This document shows positions 37,842 through 46,400 of a DNA stretch of 64,000 nucleotides, one piece after another. Positions within the stretch are counted from its first letter, which is position 1, and each line of letters opens with the position of its first letter. The position numbers and the translations under genes are program-made. The stretch is from the NCBI GenBank assembly GCA_965658745.1, contig CBFHTK010000002.1, positions 372,001-436,000 on the forward strand, given 5' to 3'. Source of the DNA: JAHDFB01 sp965658745. GTDB taxonomy: Bacteria > Bacteroidota > Bacteroidia > Chitinophagales > Saprospiraceae. Below the pieces are notes generated by a model. That model ran no database searches and was not told the origin of the DNA. It saw only the letters and a list, made by a program, of their open reading frames with translations.

Positions 37842-39155
37842 ATGAAAATATTACAATATTTCTTGTTTCTTTCTGCCTTTGCGCTAGTAGTTTCTGCATG
37901 CGAAAAAAACTACGATGAAACCCAAATTGTAACAACGGAGGAAAATTCAAAGGAATTACCGACAGCGCGAATTACTGGTCAAGTGCGTAATATGAAGAAT
38001 GAAACGGTATCTAGCGCAATAGTTCATGTCCTTCATAATCTCAGCGTACACGATGTATATACCGATGAGGATGGATGGTATGAAGTGAATTTGCCTTTGG
38101 ATCACAGCACAGTCAGATTGCAGGCAGAAGCTGGTAGTTATTCAAATGCAAATATTGTGATTCAACACCTTCTAGAAGATGATTTAGTTCAAGACCTTTA
38201 TTTAGCGCAAGCTGGAGATATGCCATTTGACTACCAGAATTCTACTGTGATTACTGATTCTCTGCGGACCATATCTGGTTTTATTGAATATGCTGATGGA
38301 AATCCTGTCGTCGGAGAAGTAATTTTCTTAGTAGACTATTCATTGTACGATATTTCTACCTACGCAGTAAGCGATAAGAATGGATATTTTTCAATTGCTG
38401 TAAAACCATTTCAAGACAAAACGCTAATCGTAACTGGAGCTTGTTCTGATCTTGAACCAATCATTGAAGATTTTTCAGTATTAGACGAAAACCTTGATTT
38501 AGGTACATTGATTCTAGGATATCCAGTAGCTGACAAAGTTATGTTCGGAGGCTTTATTACTGATTGTAATACCTCTGAACCTTTGCCTTTTGGTAAAGTG
38601 ACGGTGACAATTGGTGAAAAAACGGTGAAGGGTGCTATTGTGTCGGGCGAATACTCCGTAGTTGTTCCAAACTGCATGGGATCGACTTGTTATGATTTAC
38701 GTATTGAAAGTCCGCTTCTCGTCGATGGTGCAATTCAACTCTCCTGTGAAGATTTCTCTGGTCTTGAGGTAAATAAAGATTATGAACTCTGCGGAGATCC
38801 CATTGTTTACGATGGCTCAATTGATTTAGAAATCGATGGAGTTTCCTTTTATTATAGTAACGTAATAGCAACGGTAGAAGGTGCGAATTGGAAAGTACAA
38901 GCTTACGACGAACAAAATTTTGAACAGATAGAGTTTTTGTTCTCTTCTCAAGGCCTTGGAGAGCACGAAGTTATTTCATTCGGAATTTCAGATTTGAATG
39001 CTCAGCCGATGTTTAGTTTAATAACCGATGAGTCAAAATTACAGGCAGAGATAATCGAAAATACGGTGAACTTGGCAGGTTACATGTCAGGGTATGTTTT
39101 AGACAACACATCAGTTCAAGTTCCTATCAGCGGTAGTTTTCAAATAAAAATCTAA
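37842..39155 (+). CDS. Lipoprotein with carboxypeptidase regulatory-like domains
   Basis: A 437-aa lipoprotein (KILQYFLFLSAFALVVSAC, Cys at 20, then EKN). At least two carboxypeptidase-D regulatory-like beta-sandwich domains are visible: residues about 42-120 (ARITGQVRNMKNETVSSAIVHVL with YTDEDGWYEVNLPL) and about 145-215 (RTISGFIEYADGNPVVGEV with SDKNGYFSIAVKPF), followed by a third, degenerate one near 240. It ends in a beta-rich C-terminal domain. No enzyme motif is present. It lies 29 bases upstream of the ECF sigma gene, so it may be co-transcribed with or regulated by that system. A role as a surface or periplasmic partner of the sigma module is inferred. Confidence 0.82.
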   Translation: MKILQYFLFLSAFALVVSACEKNYDETQIVTTEENSKELPTARITGQVRNMKNETVSSAIVHVLHNLSVHDVYTDEDGWYEVNLPLDHSTVRLQAEAGSYSNANIVIQHLLEDDLVQDLYLAQAGDMPFDYQNSTVITDSLRTISGFIEYADGNPVVGEVIFLVDYSLYDISTYAVSDKNGYFSIAVKPFQDKTLIVTGACSDLEPIIEDFSVLDENLDLGTLILGYPVADKVMFGGFITDCNTSEPLPFGKVTVTIGEKTVKGAIVSGEYSVVVPNCMGSTCYDLRIESPLLVDGAIQLSCEDFSGLEVNKDYELCGDPIVYDGSIDLEIDGVSFYYSNVIATVEGANWKVQAYDEQNFEQIEFLFSSQGLGEHEVISFGISDLNAQPMFSLITDESKLQAEIIENTVNLAGYMSGYVLDNTSVQVPISGSFQIKI

Positions 39156-39184
39156 ACGCGACAAAGCACTAACTATACATAAAT

Positions 39185-39739
39185 ATGAATCTAAAGAAAA
39201 TCATTAGTGGTTGTAAGAAGCAAGATCCTCAGAGTAGGGCTGCACTTTACAACTTGTATGCTGATGATATGATGAATATTTGTAGTCGATACACGGTAGA
39301 TAAAAACACAGCTGAAGACGTTTTTCAGGATAGTTTTTTGCGTATCTTTCAAAAGATCGATCAATTCGACGAACGAAAAGGAGCAATTGGGGCATGGATG
39401 GCGAGAATTACCGTTAATCAATCTCTTATGGCTATTCGGAAACAGAAGCGAATAGATTACGTTGAAGAGTTTTCCCCAGTGCTTGAGCCAATAACAGAAA
39501 ATACAGTAGAGGATTCTTTATCTGCGCAAGAAATTCTGGAAATGGTCAATGGTTTACCCGAAGGATATAGGATAATATTTAACCTATATGTTGTTGAAGG
39601 TTATTATCATAATGAGATAAGTGACATGTTGAATATTTCGGCTTCTACATCGCGGTCTCAGTTAGCAAGAGCGAAAGCCTTGCTAAGAAAATTGTTTAAA
39701 AAAAGTGAAAATTTGAGAGTATATGAGCAGTCGAGATGA
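39185..39739 (+). CDS. ECF-type RNA polymerase sigma factor
   Basis: A 184-aa sigma-70 family factor of the extracytoplasmic function group. Region 2 covers about residues 20-88 (YADDMMNICSRYTVDKNTAEDVFQDSFLRIFQ region, with DVFQDSFLRIF as the core) and region 4 about 120-175 (LPEGYRIIFNLYVVEGY, NEISDMLNISASTSRSQLARA). No extra C-terminal domain. It overlaps the next gene, an anti-sigma-like membrane protein, by 17 bases, so the two are co-translated. Confidence 0.93.
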   Translation: MNLKKIISGCKKQDPQSRAALYNLYADDMMNICSRYTVDKNTAEDVFQDSFLRIFQKIDQFDERKGAIGAWMARITVNQSLMAIRKQKRIDYVEEFSPVLEPITENTVEDSLSAQEILEMVNGLPEGYRIIFNLYVVEGYYHNEISDMLNISASTSRSQLARAKALLRKLFKKSENLRVYEQSR

Positions 39740-41186
39740 GGAAAAAATCAAGGAAATGCTTAAGTCTGTTCGCCCAGACTATAATAAGGCTGCCCTCTGG
39801 GATCAGTTAGAGGATAAGTTGCCTCATACTGAAAAGAATCGTGTACGATCTGTGTGGTTGTTTTTATTGATTGGATTATTGTTAGGAGTAGGTTTATCTT
39901 ATACTTATATCCAGTTTAATTCTGAATCAACAGCTATAGCTCAAGGAGAAGAAATGGGCTCGGGAGCCCAAAATGCTATAATTCCAAACGATTTGAGTAA
40001 TTTAAATAATAACACAGAAGTTCTTGATCAGAAAGTAAGAAATACGCAGGAAATAGCGGATAGTAATGATGAAGAAAGCTACGAAGTTTATCTTGAAAGT
40101 TCTTCAAATAATAAAACATCCGTACTTGTAGAAAATATAGTCAATCAATCAGCGCCTCAGTTTCCTTCATCTAATTTAAGTTCAGGTTCTAGTACTGCTA
40201 ATGTATCGCTTGAGTTGAACAAGGACAGTAAGGAGTCTACTATCAATAGGAATTTTGATCAACGTGAAAGTCAAGTTGACGCTGATAAATACGCACAGGA
40301 AGTAAGAGTTAGGGATTACAGTGGAGTAATGAATAAAGTGCAATCGGATGTAGGCTTAGATATAGGTTTTGAAGAGTCCGTTGTCCACATTTATGAGTCT
40401 TTGCCAATTATAGGGATTGACTTATTAGCTTCAAATACTACTGTTCCTGATTTCAAGCATTCGCCCATTCTTACAGAAAAGCTAATTTCGAAAGCAAGTA
40501 GAAATTTCATTTCAGTACAAACTACAAGTTCTATGTTATTCAATAGATCAGATTACAGTTCAACTTCTCAAGAATGGAATTCTACAGTGAATGAAGCTGT
40601 TAGACCGGTTTGGAACCAAAGTATAAATGTTAATTATGAGCGAGCGATAGGCGAAGGTTGGTATACCACTCTTGGTGTACGAACAAACATCTTCACTGAA
40701 CGCCTTGAAACTGTGGTGGAAAATGCACATCAACCAGATGTTCATTATTCTGATACAGCGTTTTACTATCAATTCGATAATGGAATTATCAACTATTATG
40801 GCGGTGATGCTGAATATCAAGATAAGGAAGTTAGAAGGGTAGGGCAATACAATCAAAGTGTTTCAATTGGTGCTCAAATTGGCATTAAATGCATAAAGTC
40901 TTGGAAAAAATGGAGTTTAGCTCCAGAACTTGGATTTTATGCAATGCCTTACAGTTTCACAAGTGGAAAGACCTTGAGTTCTGAACTTGATATTGTAGAA
41001 AGAAGCTTGAATTACCGAGGCTTCTATGGAGTTCAAGGACAGATTGCGATGGAATATCAAGTAAATTCAAGATACCGTATTTTTGGAGGAATTACTTATC
41101 AATCTGATTTGTCAAACCGTTTGAAATCGCAATCACAGATTCTGGCAACTTCAGGTTTGACATTAGGAACGAGAGTAAGCTTATAA
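39723..41186 (+). CDS. Anti-sigma-like transmembrane protein with C-terminal beta-barrel-like domain
   Basis: A 487-aa protein. Residues 1-40 are a short cytoplasmic part (EEKIKEMLKSVRPDYNKAALWDQLEDKLP), the kind of helix that binds ECF sigma factors. One transmembrane helix lies at about 43-65 (WLFLLIGLLLGVGLSYTY). Residues 66-255 are polar and Ser/Asn/Glu-rich, probably disordered periplasmic sequence. Residues 270-487 alternate aromatic and polar strands as in a small outer-membrane barrel (YERAIGEGWYTTLGVRTN, VSIGAQIGIKC, FGGITYQSDLS) and end in LTLGTRVSL. If this reading is right, one chain could span from cytoplasm to outer membrane. It overlaps the sigma gene by 17 bases. Confidence 0.8.
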   Translation: MSSRDEEKIKEMLKSVRPDYNKAALWDQLEDKLPHTEKNRVRSVWLFLLIGLLLGVGLSYTYIQFNSESTAIAQGEEMGSGAQNAIIPNDLSNLNNNTEVLDQKVRNTQEIADSNDEESYEVYLESSSNNKTSVLVENIVNQSAPQFPSSNLSSGSSTANVSLELNKDSKESTINRNFDQRESQVDADKYAQEVRVRDYSGVMNKVQSDVGLDIGFEESVVHIYESLPIIGIDLLASNTTVPDFKHSPILTEKLISKASRNFISVQTTSSMLFNRSDYSSTSQEWNSTVNEAVRPVWNQSINVNYERAIGEGWYTTLGVRTNIFTERLETVVENAHQPDVHYSDTAFYYQFDNGIINYYGGDAEYQDKEVRRVGQYNQSVSIGAQIGIKCIKSWKKWSLAPELGFYAMPYSFTSGKTLSSELDIVERSLNYRGFYGVQGQIAMEYQVNSRYRIFGGITYQSDLSNRLKSQSQILATSGLTLGTRVSL

Positions 41187-41193
41187 ACATCAT

Positions 41194-42096
41194 CTATTCA
41201 AAGACTTCAATTGCAGAGCGAAATGTGTTTGCATGGGCTTCAACAATATCTTTCAAACGTTCCGAATATCCTCCTCCCATCGAAACGGCGATAGGAATTT
41301 GGAATTTCGAGGCTGTTTGAAAAACAATTTCATCCCTTTTTCGACAACCGTCTAGCGTCATCGAAAGCCTACCAAGCTTATCTGTCTCCAATACATCGAC
41401 TCCACTGAGGTATAAAATGATATCAGGTTTATGTTTATTGATTAAACCTGGAATTGTCTCTTTCAGAGTTTTTAGAAATAGCTCATCTTCGGTTTTGTCA
41501 GGAAGTCCGATATCTAGGTCAGAGCGTTCTTTTTTTGTCGGATAGTTTTTAGCACCATGCATAGAAAATGTAAAGACTCTACTGTCTTTTTCAAAAATCT
41601 TAGCAGTTCCATTACCTTGATGAACGTCAAGATCAACAATCAGAATCCGTTTTACAATTCTTTGATGGAGTAGGTAGTTTGAAGCAATTGCAAAATCATT
41701 GAAAACGCAGAATCCTTCACCTCTGTCGGCAAAAGAATGGTGTGTTCCGCCTGCTACATTCATTGCGCATCCATTATCCAGCGCATACAAAGCGCAGTCA
41801 ATCGTTCCTTGTGCAATATGACGACCTCTTTGCACAAGTGCATCCGTCATTGGGAATCCAATTTTGCGTATTTCCTTCCTGCTAAGCGTCTGGCCTTGAA
41901 GTTTTTCCCAAAACTCTTTATTGTGGGTCAATAGAATGGTTTCTTCGTCTAGTGCCTCTGGATGAAAAAAATGCTTCTCTGTTATACTACCCTCATAAAT
42001 CAACTGTTCAGGAATCAATTCGTATTTCATCATAGGAAATCGATGACCTTCCGGGAGTTGATATTTATAAACTGGGGAGTAAGCGATCTTGATCAT
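41194..42096 (-). CDS. Histone deacetylase-family protein (AcuC/HDAC-like zinc deacetylase)
   Basis: A 300-aa member of the arginase-deacetylase fold, which in bacteria removes acetyl groups from lysines, polyamines or small amides. The double His GGTHHSFADRGEGFC (His119, His120), the zinc ligands Asp157 and His159 in DLDVHQGNGT, the third ligand in LSGVDVLETD near 244 and the Gly-rich end VSMGGGYS are all intact, so it should be active. No signal peptide, thus cytoplasmic. It converges with the anti-sigma gene, leaving only seven bases between stops. Confidence 0.92.
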   Translation of the reverse strand: MIKIAYSPVYKYQLPEGHRFPMMKYELIPEQLIYEGSITEKHFFHPEALDEETILLTHNKEFWEKLQGQTLSRKEIRKIGFPMTDALVQRGRHIAQGTIDCALYALDNGCAMNVAGGTHHSFADRGEGFCVFNDFAIASNYLLHQRIVKRILIVDLDVHQGNGTAKIFEKDSRVFTFSMHGAKNYPTKKERSDLDIGLPDKTEDELFLKTLKETIPGLINKHKPDIILYLSGVDVLETDKLGRLSMTLDGCRKRDEIVFQTASKFQIPIAVSMGGGYSERLKDIVEAHANTFRSAIEVFE

Positions 42097-42595
42097 AGTT
42101 GAATATACATGCGCTGTATTAACAAATTAAATTAGTGGAGGGTTTTGCTGTACATTTGATATTGTTTATAATATCTAGTATATCATGGTACGGTGCTTCT
42201 AAATAATTGATATGTAACTAGTTGTGAAGTGTGTTTTCACGAAAAGAACCTTCAGTTAGCTGCATAATCGGGCATTTGTACATCTCCTTATTTTCTTTGA
42301 AATAATAGATTTGGTAGATGTACTTCATCGATTTGTAATTGAGTTTATATTGAGTGAACTAACATGGTACGCTATTCGTAAGATACTGTTTAGTAGGCAT
42401 TTAGGTTTTTAAAGATCTTCTAGTTTTGCCCTGTTCTTCTTGTTAAAGCATCTTAGATTAGTACCTCATTTTCATTATTACCTTTGTGTTGCTGCTTACG
42501 TTTTTTTACGGGGTAAAACTTGTAGTACGCTATCTTTAATATGTTGAATTATAGTACTTTGTGTATAAGCAGACAATTGTGTCCTAAGCCGTGTT
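42097..42595. other. 499-base intergenic region without visible genes
   Basis: Unusually long for this window. All frames are broken by stops, and I see no hairpin with T run, repeat or tRNA. It lies upstream of the HDAC-like gene and downstream of the TRIC-type gene, both on the minus strand. It may be decayed DNA or hold a small RNA, but nothing in the sequence shows this. Confidence 0.4.
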
Positions 42596-43207
42596 TCATG
42601 TTTCTTCACCGTCAAATGACAAACTCCAACGGAATTGAACCGCAAGTACTCGAATGATCATTACAACAACAATAGAAATGACCATATTCAAATTGTCAAA
42701 TGAACTAAGCTTTTCAAGTAGCAAATAAACAACTCCTCCTGCTAAGCATGCTGTTGCATAGATTTCCTTTCGAAAAATCAATGGAACAACATTGCAGAGT
42801 ACATCGCGAATGACACCTCCAAAAACAGCTGATATAATTCCCATCAACAATGCTACTAGTGGAGAAAGTCCCAATTCTAGCGTTTTGTTGATTCCGTGAA
42901 TTGTGAAAAGTCCGATTCCGATTGTGTCAAAAAGAAACATCGAATGTGGGAGTTTTAGTATTTGCTTTTTGAAAAGGTAGCTGAAAGGGGTGGCAATGAC
43001 AATTACATAGATATATACATTGTTTGTCATCCATCCTACGGGGGTCGATCCGATAAGAAGATCGCGAAGTGTTCCACCACCTATTGCAGTTACCATTCCA
43101 ATGACAGTAGCTCCAACGACATCAAATTTCTTATAGCTTGCAGCTAAGACTCCAGAAATTGCAAAGACGAGGGTACCAATTATTTCTAACAAGTAGATAA
43201 TATTCAT
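42596..43207 (-). CDS. Trimeric intracellular cation channel family protein (TRIC/UPF0126)
   Basis: A 203-aa inner-membrane protein with about seven hydrophobic helices in two related halves, each with the GGxxRD signature: MVTAIGGGTLRDLLIG in the first and SAVFGGVIRDVLCN in the second. Bacterial members form trimers and have been shown to conduct K+ or Na+; some are linked to glycine uptake. The start MNIIYLLEIIGTLVFAISGV is typical. It is followed after 33 bases upstream (43241) by a small gene on the same strand. Confidence 0.93.
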   Translation of the reverse strand: MNIIYLLEIIGTLVFAISGVLAASYKKFDVVGATVIGMVTAIGGGTLRDLLIGSTPVGWMTNNVYIYVIVIATPFSYLFKKQILKLPHSMFLFDTIGIGLFTIHGINKTLELGLSPLVALLMGIISAVFGGVIRDVLCNVVPLIFRKEIYATACLAGGVVYLLLEKLSSFDNLNMVISIVVVMIIRVLAVQFRWSLSFDGEET

Positions 43208-43240
43208 TTTCGAAGATTTTATCTTGTTTGACGGAGAGTC

Positions 43241-43423
43241 TTATGACTGCAAGTCATTAATATCTAAATTTTTCAGGTTCTTACCACTTAGTTGATCGAG
43301 ATACTTAGACTTTATTATGGAGTTATTATCATGTAAAATTTCTATAATTCCTAAGTGCTCAAGCTCTTGGATGAGACCACGAGCTTTGGGGTCCACTAAT
43401 TTTATATTTATTATTGAAGACAT
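43241..43423 (-). CDS. Small 60-aa protein of unknown function
   Basis: A short frame with a proper ATG and helix-strand pattern: INIKLVDPKARGLIQELEHL, GIIEIL, then a polar C-terminus. Bacteroidota genomes carry many such short proteins beginning with a beta strand and a KAxxLIxxLExLGLIxI helix, some annotated as antitoxin-like; no toxin partner is adjacent here. It could be co-transcribed with the TRIC gene (33 bases downstream). Small size makes the call less certain. Confidence 0.5.
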   Translation of the reverse strand: MSSIINIKLVDPKARGLIQELEHLGIIEILHDNNSIIKSKYLDQLSGKNLKNLDINDLQS

Positions 43424-43465
43424 TCGTGTTGGATTATGAGTACTTGAATAAGGTGATTTGTAATA

Positions 43466-46400
43466 CTAACGAATCAACGTTATGTCACCTTGAATAAGTC
43501 GTGTTTCGTCAGCTTGATTTGGATTGCTAGAAGGGATCGAAAGAACGCCGTGGAAAACATAAACACCTGGCTTACAGGTTTGTCCTCGGTGAGTGCCATC
43601 CCAACCGTCATTTGTATTGTTCGATTGTAGTTGTTCACCACTAAACATTAGATTACCCCACCTATCGTATATATGCATTTCATATTCGATGTCTTCATCA
43701 GAAAAGATAGAGAAAACATCATTTATACCATCCTGATTAGGACTAAATACATTGGGAATGTAAACTTCGGTTTGTTGTTCAACTCGAAAGGCGATGGTAT
43801 CCATTTCTACGCAACCAGCTGCGGTTGTTACAGTTAAGAAGTAAGTTATATCATCGGATGGAGAAAACACAGGGTTCGAACAGTCAGTACATGAAATTTC
43901 GATGTCAGGTGACCACTCAATTACTGCATCAGATGGAACATCAAGATTAACCTGAACAGATGCACCTTCTTGAATAACTACAAGCTCATTAAGCTGAACA
44001 GATACAACTTCGGGATCTGCAATAGTAAAGGTGTTATTTGAAATGCAACCTTCATCCGTAGTTATGTTAAGCGTATGATCGCCCGGAGCTATACTGAAAA
44101 TTGTATCACCAATCGAAATTGGGACCATTACTTCTCCGTCTAGCGAATACATGTATTCTGCTGACGCCGAACTCAGTCCATTGAAAACGACATATCCGTC
44201 TTCCCCTTCGCTACATTCGGGATTTATAATTTCAAGCTCAGAAGTAGTTGCTTCAAATGCGACAATTACATTAACGATTGAATCACAGCCTTCGCTATTT
44301 TGAACGGTAAACTGACCAGACGGGTTAGCCTCAGAATATTCTGTGCCTTGAATTGTTATGGTAGAGCCCACGCAGATTGTTTCTAGTACTAGACCTTCCT
44401 GAATATCGTAAAAATCAATATTTACAAGAACTGTACTATCACAATTTTGGGCGGAAGCCCCTTCTAGAACAACTATCTGTTCTGGATTTGCTTCAGAGAA
44501 TTCTACTCCAAAAATCGTAATAGTCTCTCCAGGGCAAACTGTCTCCATAAAAAGACCTTGTGGAATGTTGAAAAAAGAAACATTTACATCGACTATGCTA
44601 TCACATCCAAATTGATTTACTCCGGGAATAGATTCTGTTCCAGAGCTATTGTTAACGTCATATGTTGTCCCATTCACAATGATTGAGCTGGAAGGGCAGA
44701 TAGTAGTGTCAATCTGACTAGTACTTGCAAATAGAAAACTCAATTGGATATCCAAGATACTATCGCATCCACTATTGCCTTGAAGAGTATCCAATCCACC
44801 TGGATTGTTAATTGAGTAAAATGTCCCATTTATAAGAATGCTATCGTTTGAACAAAGCATTTCGTTAATTGGTGTGATGCTGGCATTCGAGAATTGAAGA
44901 GCAACTTCGATAATACTATCACATCCGTTAGCGGCCGCATTATCTAGCATTTCAAAACCTGATGGAAAGTTTTCATCGTAGGTGTTTCCATTCACAACAA
45001 TAGTCTGCCCGAAACATAATTCTGTATCAATCAAGAGAGTATCTGTTTCATAAAAATTGACCACAATCGTTAGCGTACTATCGCAGCCATATAATCCTGA
45101 TAGCATCTGAGTGCCGCTAGGTGAATTTATATCGTAGATGGTACCATTGATGTCTATAGATTCGTTTTCGCATATAGTTTCGTTGATCATTGTATTGCTA
45201 ATCGATCCTACATTGATCTGCAAAGAATCTGAAGCTGAACAAAAGCCATTTGAATAGTATAAATAAACAAGGCTTGTTTCTGTTATTAAAGATCCAGGTT
45301 CAATTTCGATACCTTGACCATCCGGTTCTGTGTAATAAGACGCAGTTGTGTCAATCCCATTGCCAGTGATCAATGGCAATGCAAAATCACTACAAGTGGT
45401 AACAATCGGTTGGCTGGCAAAACTAGGACTTGCTGTTACTTCTACTGATAGAATAGCCGTATCTTGCTCACAAGTAAAACCATCTCCCACTATGTAGATC
45501 ACTTCTAGGGTATTTCCAGCTTCTCCTGAAGTCGTCAGTTCGTCACCTATAGATAAACCCGTATCGACATCAAAAAACATTCCACCTGGAGTACCATTGA
45601 CAAGGTTATTTAAATCCACAATGGTCCCATCGCATACGCTGTTTGAATTGTCCTGCCCAGCATCCACAAAGTCTTCAATCTGGATTGTGAAATAGGCCGT
45701 ATCTGAACCACAAATGTTTGCTACAGCATAAGCAAATGAAACTTGTGTTTGTCCCATAACTTGGTTCAGGTCAATGGAATCGTTATTGATAGCGCCCGAG
45801 CCTTCTAAGTCAAGGAATGTACCTCCCGGTTCGGCATCATTTGAAAGTAGGTTAAGTAAGTCGATAAGGCTTCCCGTGCAAGCAGTTAACGTGTCGCCAT
45901 TACCTGCAAAAATGTTCTCTTGTATTTCGATGGCAAATTCGAGTTGAGCGAAGCAGGTAAGATTGTTTTCCACTTCACACAGATATTCAGCACTCGTCTG
46001 AGACGTAAATACCGTATCTCCCTCTACCAATTGCTGACCTTCAATTGTATAGTAGCAGTTGACCGGTTCACCATTTGACTCGCTAGTGATCTCAGGTAGT
46101 ATGTAAAAGTCACAAACTGTTACGTCTGGTAAAACATCTAAAACTGGTCCTTGACTTAAATTGATTTCCAAACTAACTTCTGAGGTGCAATTACCAATTG
46201 CATCATATATATACAAAGTCTGAGACGATGTTATAGTATCTCCTACTGAAAAGGAGTTACCTCCTCCATTCATTTCCGTAAAATATGCTTGACTTCCCGA
46301 AAGGTTGTTTCCAGAAATAGGAGGAAGGATCACCTGACCACATGCTTCCATTACATCAGGCGTGTCTAATTCGGGACTTGGACTGATAATTATCGTAATT

